From positions 20,124 through 84,123 of the forward strand of contig JAFODP010000003.1 in NCBI GenBank assembly GCA_017380635.1: a stretch of 64,000 bases of DNA. The letters are read 5' to 3'. Position numbers and translations under genes: made by a program. Each line of letters begins with the position of its first letter. Positions within the stretch are counted from its first letter, which is position 1. Positions 27,290-35,609 of the stretch are shown piece by piece. The notes beneath the pieces were generated by a model. It ran no database searches. It saw nothing but the letters and a program-made list of their open reading frames with translations, and was not told where the DNA came from. Origin of the DNA: Bacteroidales bacterium (GTDB lineage Bacteria; Bacteroidota; Bacteroidia; Bacteroidales; UBA1402).

Positions 27290-29644
27290 TCAATCTTCTT
27301 CGTGGGGCGTATCTTCACGATGCTTGTTTCTGTATTCACTCGGCGACATATCCGTTTCCGACTTGAAGCAGCGTGCAAAATAGCGAGGGTCGTTGAAGCC
27401 GCAGCGATAGGCAATTTCAGACACCGACAAAGACTTCTGGTTGACAAGCATGATGCCGGCCTTTCGGATGCGCGCCTTCGACAGAAATTCACCCGGTGTG
27501 ATACCCATAGACGATTTGGTGTAGCGTATCAGCGTCGAATAACTCACAGCCATGTGCTGGGCAATGTCTTCGACGCTTAGTTCCGGATTGCTCAGATTTT
27601 CGTTGATGTATTCGGTGAGTTTCTTGATGAAATCTTCGCTTTCTTCGTCCATCTTGATAGATTTTTCCAACAGGCTCTGCGTGATTTCTTGTTTACCGAT
27701 AATAGACAGGAACGCGGCCAAAACTTCGTTGTGCTTTCTGTGGATGCTTCTGATATAATGAATCACGTAGATGATGCTGCCCGTCAGCGCAAGACAAAAG
27801 AAAATGAGCAGGATGGTGGCCCAGATGGTTTCAGAAAATTTCGGCTTCACATGTATGGGCAAAGCGAAGATATTGTCGCTCCATATGCCGTCGCTGTTGC
27901 TCGCCTTGATTTCTAGCAGATGTTTGCCCGGCGCGATATTCGTAAAAGAAATAGAACGATGATTGCCGAGCGAAATCCAGTTGCTGTCGATGTTTTTCAG
28001 ACGATAAGCATAATAAATGTCCTGCGGATGTCGGTAATCGAGCGCCGCAAATTCTACCTTGAAAGAACGTTGTTGCGGATTGATTTCCAGGGTGGAAGGA
28101 ATATAATGATAATTCAACTTTTCTTCTCCCGGAATATCGAGCGAGGTAAGGGTAATATGCGGATGAAAATCGCTCAAGATCATGGTTTTCGGATTCATCA
28201 CCCTAAGCCCTTTGGTGGTGGCGACAAGCCATTTGTCTTCGCGGAGTTTCAGTGGTGGAATTTCTACGAATTGTGTTCTCTCGCCCAGGTATTTCGATCC
28301 GAAGAAAGAAACTTTGGCTTTGCCTTGTGCATCCACTTGCAGTTTTGATATGGAGAAAAGGCTGGTCATCCAAAGATCCTTGCCGTTTTCGCTGAGGCTG
28401 AAGGAAATGTCCGGAAGTCCGTCGCTGATGTCTATGGGAGTGAACGAGAGTTCTTTTTCAAGCAGGCTGGCCGAGGTGCAAAGGTTCAGACCGGCGTTTT
28501 CGGTGCAGACAAACAGGCGTCCGTCGCCATCGACCAACACAAAGTCGCAGAGATTGCTGCGCAGGCTTTCGCTGCGTTCGGGTTGATTGGTGTGATAATG
28601 AAACACAATGTCGTCCACATTGGGGCAGGAAATATCGGCAACGACCAAGCCTTGCGAAGTGGCCACGAGCAAGGTGTCCTGATGCAGGAACAGATTGTGC
28701 GCCTTGAAATAAGCTTTGTGGTCGTAAGAAGGAAGTTCGTTGAGGACAAGGTCTTTGGTCAGGCAGAGCAATCCCTTTTCGAGCGAAGCCATCCACAGCC
28801 GACCATGGCGGTCTTGTTCCATGTCGAAAATGCTCACTTGTTCGGGCTGTGCAATGCATTGTTGCACTTCGAATGCCTGTGGTGTTTTGCGTTGGAGTCG
28901 GTAGAGCCCGTCTTTTCTCGTCCCTAACCAGATACTGCCGTCGGAACTTTCGAAAATGCTGTAAATGGCCGATTTGAAGGCAATGGCCTCCCGGCTGATA
29001 TGTCCGTCCGGTGCGAGATGTCCTATAAGTCTGTCCTCTTGGTCGAACATTTGAATGCGCTTGCTGTTGCGTTGGCAAATCCAATAATCACCGTTGCTGA
29101 ATCGGTACATACAGCGTACAAGCGCATTTTCGGCTTGCGGAAATGCCTGCAGTTTTCGTTGAGAGAATACAATTTTGTGCAGACAATGCGTGCAAAGTAT
29201 CCAAAGGTTGTTTTGTTTGTCGAGGAAACATCCTCTGTATCCTTCAAAGAGGGGAAGATTTTTATAGGCAACAAGATTTCCTTTCGTATCGCTGTAAAAC
29301 AATCGGCCTTCTCGGTCGATATGCCACTCGGTGCCGTAGTCGTCGCTAAAGCTGCGTTCGGGTATTTTGGCAACATGTTGCCATTTGTCGCCGGTGGGGC
29401 TGGGTTGCAAGGCGCGCGGACCGGTTTTATGAGCGCAGAATTCCACGCCGTCAAAGCTGAACAAACCGCCCCAAGAGGAGATCCAGATCATTCCGTTCTT
29501 GTCTTGCAGAATACCCATCAGGTGATGTATGGGTTCGTTGTTGGAGGTTTCCGAATAAGAACTGACCTGACAAACGGGTTGCGCAGCCAGGAAGAACTTT
29601 GTCATCAGAAAAACAAGGAATAGTATGTAATGTCGTTTTCTCAT
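27290..29644 (-). CDS. Membrane AraC regulator with periplasmic propeller sensor, no kinase
   Basis: The 784-residue protein has a signal peptide, then two-component-regulator propeller blades (for example DGSIWLGTRKDGLYRL and RHGRLWMASLEKGLLCL), a Y_Y_Y-type domain (about 505-605, ending in PGKHLLEIKASNSDG), one membrane span near 612-635 and a cytoplasmic AraC-type HTH over the last 100 residues (LSVEDIAQHMAVSYSTLIRY, then SVSEIAYRCGFNDPRYFARC). It lacks the histidine kinase and receiver domains of hybrid two-component sensors, which are usually about 1300 residues. The start at 29644 gives the signal peptide directly. It faces the PL1 operon and is the obvious candidate to sense pectin fragments and switch the locus on. 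Confidence 0.92.
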   Translation of the reverse strand: MRKRHYILFLVFLMTKFFLAAQPVCQVSSYSETSNNEPIHHLMGILQDKNGMIWISSWGGLFSFDGVEFCAHKTGPRALQPSPTGDKWQHVAKIPERSFSDDYGTEWHIDREGRLFYSDTKGNLVAYKNLPLFEGYRGCFLDKQNNLWILCTHCLHKIVFSQRKLQAFPQAENALVRCMYRFSNGDYWICQRNSKRIQMFDQEDRLIGHLAPDGHISREAIAFKSAIYSIFESSDGSIWLGTRKDGLYRLQRKTPQAFEVQQCIAQPEQVSIFDMEQDRHGRLWMASLEKGLLCLTKDLVLNELPSYDHKAYFKAHNLFLHQDTLLVATSQGLVVADISCPNVDDIVFHYHTNQPERSESLRSNLCDFVLVDGDGRLFVCTENAGLNLCTSASLLEKELSFTPIDISDGLPDISFSLSENGKDLWMTSLFSISKLQVDAQGKAKVSFFGSKYLGERTQFVEIPPLKLREDKWLVATTKGLRVMNPKTMILSDFHPHITLTSLDIPGEEKLNYHYIPSTLEINPQQRSFKVEFAALDYRHPQDIYYAYRLKNIDSNWISLGNHRSISFTNIAPGKHLLEIKASNSDGIWSDNIFALPIHVKPKFSETIWATILLIFFCLALTGSIIYVIHYIRSIHRKHNEVLAAFLSIIGKQEITQSLLEKSIKMDEESEDFIKKLTEYINENLSNPELSVEDIAQHMAVSYSTLIRYTKSSMGITPGEFLSKARIRKAGIMLVNQKSLSVSEIAYRCGFNDPRYFARCFKSETDMSPSEYRNKHREDTPHEED

Positions 29645-29680
29645 CGTCGTGACCATTGGCGTAAAGCGGAAATGTTTTGA

Positions 29681-29688
29681 CAAAAATA
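29681..29688 (-). promoter_or_regulatory. Candidate -7 box for the AraC regulator
   Basis: TATTTTTG on the minus strand, 36 bases before the regulator ATG, matches the -7 consensus. A -33 TTG at the right distance is not evident, as might be expected for a weakly expressed or activated gene. Confidence 0.45.
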
Positions 29689-29761
29689 CTAATTCGCTCA
29701 AAAGCCTGCATCATCTTGTGTTTTTTCTGGGGTGAAAAATATTGTCAAAAAGGTGGATTTT

Positions 29762-29807
29762 AAGTTCATATTATTAATAATAAGCGCTTTGCAAGATAAA
29801 TGAACTT
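29762..29807. promoter_or_regulatory. Inverted repeat, possible operator of the pectin locus
   Basis: AAGTTCAT (29762-29769) and ATGAACTT (29800-29807) are perfect inverted copies separated by 30 bases, with an AT palindrome TTATTAATAATAA in between. They lie just upstream of the -7 box of the PL1 operon, between it and the divergent regulator. A role as a binding site for the AraC regulator is a guess from position. Confidence 0.35.
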
Positions 29808-29827
29808 TTAACTTTCAGAAAAGATTT

Positions 29828-29835
29828 TATCTTCG
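29828..29835 (+). promoter_or_regulatory. Candidate -7 box of the PL1 operon
   Basis: TATCTTCG matches the -7 element used at ilvE. The -33 position has only TTT, as is usual where an activator is needed. It lies 35 bases before the first pectate lyase ATG. Confidence 0.55.
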
Positions 29836-29870
29836 CTGCGAATTTTGAAAATACCCACAGTTGAACTAAA

Positions 29871-31325
29871 ATGATGCTTATGAAAACAAAAACGCTTTTG
29901 TGTTGGATGATGATGGCTGCTTTCTGGATGAGCGCCCATTTTTCGATGATGGCAGGAGAAAGACAGCTGGCTTTTCCCACTGCCGAAGGTTATGGTAAAT
30001 ATACGGTAGGTGGCCGCGGTGGTCGCGTGATCGAAGTGACCAATCTGAACGATGCCGGTCCCGGAAGTTTCCGTGCCGCCGTGTCGGAAAAAGGTCCGCG
30101 TACCATCGTATTCAAGGTGTCGGGAAATATCGAACTGAAATCGGATGTCAGCATCAAACATCCTTATATCACCATAGCCGGACAGACGGCTCCCGGCGAT
30201 GGTATCTGTCTGAAAGGCGCTGCGCTCTCTATCGGAGCCGACCAAGTGATTATCCGTCATATCCGTGTCAGATACGGTGATATCAATGGTGGCGAATCTG
30301 ATGCAGTGGGCAGCCGCGGCACCAAAAACATCATCCTCGACCATGTGTCGGCCTCTTGGAGTGTGGACGAAACCATGTCTGTGTATGGATGCGACAGCAT
30401 CACGGTGCAATGGTGCATGATTACCGAAAGTATGTATCAATCGAATCATACCAAAGGGCATCATGGATTTGGTGGTATCTGGGGCTCGAATTATGCTACC
30501 TACCATCACAATCTGATTGCGCATCATTCAAGTCGCAATCCTCGTTTCGCCTCTAAGGCGGGTTATACCGATTATCGCAACAACGTGCTCTACAACTGGG
30601 GCTACAACAGCTGCTATGGTGGCGAATTCCACGATCCTTATCGTCCTTCGGAAAATGATTACACCTACATCAATATGGTGAACAATTATTACAAGCCGGG
30701 TCCGGCTACGCCCAAGGGAAAAGTTTCTTATCGTATTGCTTCGCCTTCGGCCCGCGCCAAGAACGGTGGTTTGGAAGATTACGGAAAATGGTTTATCGAC
30801 GGTAACTATGTTTATGGTAATGAGGCTGTGTCGAAGGACAACTGGAATGGCGGCGTGCAAATGGGAGACGATTTGTCGGCTTGTCGCATGACGGAAGCCT
30901 GGCCTGCCATGCCTATCAAGCAACATTCTGCCCACGATGCTTATCATCATGTTTTGGAAAATGCCGGTGCTACTTATCCGCGTCGCGATGCCATCGACAA
31001 TCGTATCAAGAAAGAAGTGCTGGGCGGATTTGCCACTTACGAAGGTAAGGCTTACAAAGAACATCAGCGTGATGAGTTGAAAGATGCTTCACTGCCTTGC
31101 GGTATCATCGATACACAAGAAGACGTGGGCGGATGGCCCGAACTGAAAAGCGCTGCGGCTCCTGCCGACCAAGATAAAGACGGCATGGCCGATGCCTGGG
31201 AACGCAAACATGGCTTGGATGCCCAAAATCCCGACGACCGCAACCGTATGCATTCTTCCGGCTACACGGCCTTGGAAGTATATCTGAACGAACTTTGCGG
31301 CGAAAGCATAAAAGGTAGATTTTAA
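29871..31325 (+). CDS. Pectate lyase, PL1 family
   Basis: This 484-residue secreted enzyme is predicted to cleave homogalacturonan by beta-elimination. After a signal peptide comes the parallel beta-helix: FPTAEGYGKYTVGGRGG near 36, ILDHVSASWSVDE near 153 and SSRNPRFASKAGYTDYRNN near 220 with the likely catalytic arginine at 222 or 225. The end has a calcium-loop-like DQDKDGMADAWE near 435. The start is uncertain among three near ATGs (29871, 29874, 29880). It is closely related to the lyase at 33421 but lacks the C-terminal module of that protein. It is the first gene of the PL1 operon, after the candidate promoter at 29828. Confidence 0.92.
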   Translation: MMLMKTKTLLCWMMMAAFWMSAHFSMMAGERQLAFPTAEGYGKYTVGGRGGRVIEVTNLNDAGPGSFRAAVSEKGPRTIVFKVSGNIELKSDVSIKHPYITIAGQTAPGDGICLKGAALSIGADQVIIRHIRVRYGDINGGESDAVGSRGTKNIILDHVSASWSVDETMSVYGCDSITVQWCMITESMYQSNHTKGHHGFGGIWGSNYATYHHNLIAHHSSRNPRFASKAGYTDYRNNVLYNWGYNSCYGGEFHDPYRPSENDYTYINMVNNYYKPGPATPKGKVSYRIASPSARAKNGGLEDYGKWFIDGNYVYGNEAVSKDNWNGGVQMGDDLSACRMTEAWPAMPIKQHSAHDAYHHVLENAGATYPRRDAIDNRIKKEVLGGFATYEGKAYKEHQRDELKDASLPCGIIDTQEDVGGWPELKSAAAPADQDKDGMADAWERKHGLDAQNPDDRNRMHSSGYTALEVYLNELCGESIKGRF

Positions 31326-31348
31326 TATCAATATAGTTTTCTAAATTT

Positions 31349-33424
31349 ATGACGATGAAACCGCTGTTTTTACTTTCGTTTTTGATGTCTGCTGTTTTGT
31401 TGCATGCGCAAAGTGTGGAACATGGTCTTGTGGGTTTTGCCACTTATCCTTCTGCCGGTATCGAAGGTACCATCGGTGGCGGGTTGGGTGAAATTGTCAA
31501 AGTTGATAACGAATCCGATTTGCGAAAATATTGTAAGGCTAGCGGTGCTTACACCATTCTGTTCGAAGGAGCTATTACGAATACTGCCGAACAAGACATT
31601 CAAGTTACTTCCAATAAAACTATTATCGGATTGAATGGAAATGCCGAATTGGAGGGTATCGGATTTACAGCCAATGGTGTAAATAACGTTATTATCAGGG
31701 GTTTCCGTATCAGTAATGCACATGCTGATGCTATCGCTTTCCGCAATTCGACTCATGTGTGGATAGACCACTGCGACCTTTCGTCAAGTAATGATGGTTT
31801 GTTCGATTTTACCAATGGCTCCGACTTTATGACGGCTTCTTGGAATGCCTTCCACGACCATGATAAAGTTTCTATTTGCAATTCAGGCACGCAGCATTAC
31901 GACGACGTTGACAAACAGAATGTTTCTTATCACCACAATTCGTTTATCAATACCACGCAACGCAATCCTCGTATTGGATACGGAAGAGGTCATGTTTGGA
32001 ACAATTATTACGAAAATGTGAGTTCTTATTGCGTGGGCTATTTTACCGGCGCTCGTGTTATTGTTGAGAACAATTATTTCAAGAAATGTAACAAGCCTCT
32101 GAACCAAAGTTATAGCAATGATCCCACTTCGGCGCATTATGGAAAGGCAGAAAGTATAGGCAATATCTTTGATGGATGTTCGGGCAATACCAAAGGCACC
32201 GGGGAGGCTTTCGATGCTGAATATTTTTACGATGCCTCGCGCTATATTGATGCTGCATCTGATGTACCCAACTTGGTGAATGCTTCAGCCGGTGTGATGA
32301 GCGGCTTGGAATACGATTTGGTGCCTCTGCCCAATAGCGGTCGTATTGATTATCCCGTGGCTGAGCCTACGCTCAAATGGAGCAAGGCCCCCGACGCGCT
32401 TTCGTATCGCGTTTATTTTGCAGCCTCTTTGGATGCGCTCGATACTTGTTTTGTTGTTGAAACTCAAAAAAATAGCATAGAAGTTGGATCGCTTACGGCC
32501 AATACCAAATATTTCTGGCGTGTGGATATTCAACTGGCTGATACTTTATTGAAAGGTGCGGTATGGTCTTTTACTACGGCCGACGAACAGGCTGCCAAGC
32601 CTTATCCTGCCAATGGCGAAAAGAATGCCCAGCTGCAAGCTCAGAAGAATGCCAACACTACGCAGCCCATGACGCTTACGTGGAGTCCCGCTTTCGGCGC
32701 TGAGTCTTATCGTTTGACCTTGCGTGACGAACTTTCTGAAATGAGTCATGTGGTTGAACTCGATGGAAAGACCACTTCTTGGCAAGCTCCCGAATTGCTT
32801 CGAGGTAAAACGTACACATGGAGTGTGGAAAGCCTTATTGATGGACAAGCGGTGGCTACACCCGAAGAATGGACTTTCAGTGCAAGTATCGTGGAAGCTG
32901 TCGAAGGTAAAAATGAAGCCGAAAACTGGACGCGTGGTTTGCGTGCCTATATTGAACCTCAGGATGGATCTTGGTTTACTGCTTCTGGCAAGAAAGTGAT
33001 TGGTGGAGAATCAGGCCCCGGTACACTGAACGCCGAGTGGAGAGGCAAACACGTGGAAGCTGAAATCTCCATTCAGATGTTCGACGAAAGCGATGGAAGT
33101 GGCACCTACAAACTTTTTCTCAACAATAAGCAAATCGGTAAGGCTACGGCCAACAAGAATAATGACAAATTGGCTACTTATGTATTGGCGACTACCGAGT
33201 TGAAAGAGGGCGACCAATTACGTTTGGAATTGGCTCCTGAAGGAGGAGAAGGTTGTCGTACCGATTACATTTATATCAAAATAAAACAAGTGATTGACGG
33301 CATAGAAAATGTCATGGTCGAAACCAATGAAAATGCAGCCTCGTACAACCTTTGGGGTATCCCGGTTGACGAAGATTATCACGGAGTAATTATTAAAAAC
33401 CAAGAAAAAATATTTAACAAATGA
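31349..33424 (+). CDS. Pectate lyase, PL1 family, with Fn3-like and binding modules
   Basis: The 691-residue secreted protein has a signal peptide and a PL1 beta-helix domain (about 20-310) with VWIDHCDLSSSNDG near 136 and the catalytic-arginine motif RNPRIGYGRG (205-214). Two fibronectin-type-III-like domains follow (about 335-515), then a carbohydrate-binding-like jelly roll (about 525-655) and a short tail that may be a T9SS-type signal. It belongs to the classic pectate lyase/Amb allergen branch and differs from its two neighbours, suggesting a complementary cleavage pattern. Its stop overlaps the ATG of the next lyase (ATGA). Confidence 0.92.
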   Translation: MTMKPLFLLSFLMSAVLLHAQSVEHGLVGFATYPSAGIEGTIGGGLGEIVKVDNESDLRKYCKASGAYTILFEGAITNTAEQDIQVTSNKTIIGLNGNAELEGIGFTANGVNNVIIRGFRISNAHADAIAFRNSTHVWIDHCDLSSSNDGLFDFTNGSDFMTASWNAFHDHDKVSICNSGTQHYDDVDKQNVSYHHNSFINTTQRNPRIGYGRGHVWNNYYENVSSYCVGYFTGARVIVENNYFKKCNKPLNQSYSNDPTSAHYGKAESIGNIFDGCSGNTKGTGEAFDAEYFYDASRYIDAASDVPNLVNASAGVMSGLEYDLVPLPNSGRIDYPVAEPTLKWSKAPDALSYRVYFAASLDALDTCFVVETQKNSIEVGSLTANTKYFWRVDIQLADTLLKGAVWSFTTADEQAAKPYPANGEKNAQLQAQKNANTTQPMTLTWSPAFGAESYRLTLRDELSEMSHVVELDGKTTSWQAPELLRGKTYTWSVESLIDGQAVATPEEWTFSASIVEAVEGKNEAENWTRGLRAYIEPQDGSWFTASGKKVIGGESGPGTLNAEWRGKHVEAEISIQMFDESDGSGTYKLFLNNKQIGKATANKNNDKLATYVLATTELKEGDQLRLELAPEGGEGCRTDYIYIKIKQVIDGIENVMVETNENAASYNLWGIPVDEDYHGVIIKNQEKIFNK

Positions 33425-35604
33425 GAAAGTCTGTATTTCATTTCACCAAGAAGTTGGCAGCTTTTTTGATGCTCTTCTTGTCGGTGGCCGCTCTGATGGC
33501 TGCTGAAACAGAACGTACGATTGCATTCCCCACCGCCGAAGGTTATGGAAAATATTCGCTGGGTGGTCGTGGCGGACGTGTTATCGAAGTGACTAACCTC
33601 AACGACTCTGGTACGGGTAGTTTTCGTGCTGCCGTATCGGAAAGCGGTCCGCGAACCATCGTGTTCAAGGTGTCGGGAAATATCGAACTGAAATCGAATG
33701 TTTCCATTAAAAATCCCTACATCACCATTGCTGGCCAGACGGCTCCCAGTGACGGTATCTGCTTGAAGGGTGGTGCGCTCTCTATCGATGCCGATCATGT
33801 GATTATCCGTCATATCAGGGTGCGTTTTGGCGACGTGAATGCCATCGAAGCAGATGCAGTGAGCAGCCGCGGTACCAAGCATATCATTCTCGACCACGTG
33901 TCGGCATCTTGGAGTGTGGACGAAACCATGTCTATTTATGCTTGCGACAGCATCACGGTGCAATGGTGTATGATTACCGAAAGTATGTATCATTCTCTTC
34001 ACGTAAAGGGTTCGCATGGTTTTGGCGGTATTTGGGGTTCGAATTATGCTACTTATCACCACAATTTGTTGGCGCATCATTCAAGCCGCAATCCTCGTAT
34101 TGCATCCAATGCGGGTTACACCGATTATCGCAACAACGTTATCTACAACTGGGGTTACAATAGCTGCTATGGCGGTGAGTTCCACGATCCTTACAATCCT
34201 TCGGATGCCGATTACACCTACATCAACATGGTGAACAATTACTATAAGCCGGGTCCTGCAACGCCTGCCGGAAGAATTCGATATCGTATTGTGAATCCTA
34301 GCTACCGCAACAGCGTGGACGACTATGGTAAATGGTATATCGAAGGTAATTATATGTGTGAGAATGCCGAAGTTACCAAAAACAACTGGGCCGGTGGCGT
34401 GCAAATGGAACACGCTTATTCCAATTGTCGTCTGTATAGTCCTTGGCCTGCCATGCCCATCAAGGAACAATCGGCTAGCGAAGCTTTCGAATTGGTAGTG
34501 GAAAATGCCGGTGCTACTTATCCCAGCCGCGATGTCATCGACTGGCGTATTGCAGACGAAGTGATTGGCGGATATGCCACCTACGAAGGAGAACATTACA
34601 AGCAAGACAAAAATTTGATGGATCCTACGGCTCCTTGCGGTATCATCGACTCTCAGGAAGATGTGGATGGCTGGCCTGTTTTGCGAAGCGAAAAAGCTCC
34701 CGATGACAAAGATAAAGATGGTATGGCCGACGCATGGGAATTGGAAAATGGATTGAATCCCAAAGATCCCAATGACCGCAACCGTATGCATAGTTCGGGT
34801 TATACCGCTTTGGAAGTGTATTTGAACGAACTTTGCGAAGAATTTGTGGAAGGCGAATTCGAAGCGCTTCCTGAGCCCGCTCAGGGTGAGGATGTGGCTA
34901 TTTACTGGCGTCTGGGCGAAAATGAAAACTTTGTTCTTTCCGGCGTGGAAAATGCCATTATCGGTATTGAAGAAAGTTTAAGTGGCTTGAGAATAGATCG
35001 TTACACATCGCCCAACAGTGCGGCACAATGGCCGGCTCATACAGGTTGGGATGCGACGAGAAAAACACAGCGAATTGCCATCATCGATGGTGCTTGGCCG
35101 GGTGAAAGCGCTTACGTTCCAGATCGTTATATTCAGTTTGGATTGGAATGCAATAGCGAAAAACCCATGCTTATCGACAGTATCTGTCTGTATGTCTGCG
35201 GCTGTGGTACCAATGGAATGCAAAGCAACGTGCTCATTTCTACCGAAGAAGATTTCTCTAATCCGACGATGATTGGCGATTTCGGCCAAAAAGGCGCTAT
35301 GCCCAACAGCGTTTTGCACGAAGTGTTGGCTACGCCCAACAAGCTTCTGTATAAAGGCGACAAACTTTATCTGCGCGTCTTTCCTTGGACTCGCGGTGCT
35401 ATGTCTAACAAGACTATCTGTATCAGCGATTTGCGTATCAGTGGCGTGCTGCTCGACGAAGACGGATTGGAAGATACGCTTGCCGAAGATGGCGAAATCT
35501 TGGAAATCTATTCTATCACAGGTCAGCGCAAAACGGCTTTGACGCCAGGTTTGAATATCGTTAAGAAAGCCGGAAATAAAGTAGAAAAAGTAATAATCAA
35601 ATAA
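33421..35604 (+). CDS. Pectate lyase, PL1 family, with C-terminal module and T9SS-like tail
   Basis: The 727-residue secreted lyase has a beta-helix very similar to the protein at 29871 (FPTAEGYGKYSLGGRGG, HVSASWSVDETMS, SSRNPRIASNAGYTDYRNN with R223/R226). It then has the same calcium-loop-like DKDKDGMADAWE segment and an extra beta-rich domain of about 200 residues. The end, EIYSITGQRKTALTPGLNIV followed by a basic tail, resembles a T9SS sorting domain. It overlaps the preceding lyase by 4 bases, and the GH105 fusion gene starts 5 bases after it. The product is probably displayed or released outside the cell. Confidence 0.93.
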   Translation: MRKSVFHFTKKLAAFLMLFLSVAALMAAETERTIAFPTAEGYGKYSLGGRGGRVIEVTNLNDSGTGSFRAAVSESGPRTIVFKVSGNIELKSNVSIKNPYITIAGQTAPSDGICLKGGALSIDADHVIIRHIRVRFGDVNAIEADAVSSRGTKHIILDHVSASWSVDETMSIYACDSITVQWCMITESMYHSLHVKGSHGFGGIWGSNYATYHHNLLAHHSSRNPRIASNAGYTDYRNNVIYNWGYNSCYGGEFHDPYNPSDADYTYINMVNNYYKPGPATPAGRIRYRIVNPSYRNSVDDYGKWYIEGNYMCENAEVTKNNWAGGVQMEHAYSNCRLYSPWPAMPIKEQSASEAFELVVENAGATYPSRDVIDWRIADEVIGGYATYEGEHYKQDKNLMDPTAPCGIIDSQEDVDGWPVLRSEKAPDDKDKDGMADAWELENGLNPKDPNDRNRMHSSGYTALEVYLNELCEEFVEGEFEALPEPAQGEDVAIYWRLGENENFVLSGVENAIIGIEESLSGLRIDRYTSPNSAAQWPAHTGWDATRKTQRIAIIDGAWPGESAYVPDRYIQFGLECNSEKPMLIDSICLYVCGCGTNGMQSNVLISTEEDFSNPTMIGDFGQKGAMPNSVLHEVLATPNKLLYKGDKLYLRVFPWTRGAMSNKTICISDLRISGVLLDEDGLEDTLAEDGEILEIYSITGQRKTALTPGLNIVKKAGNKVEKVIIK

Positions 35605-35609
35605 ATACA

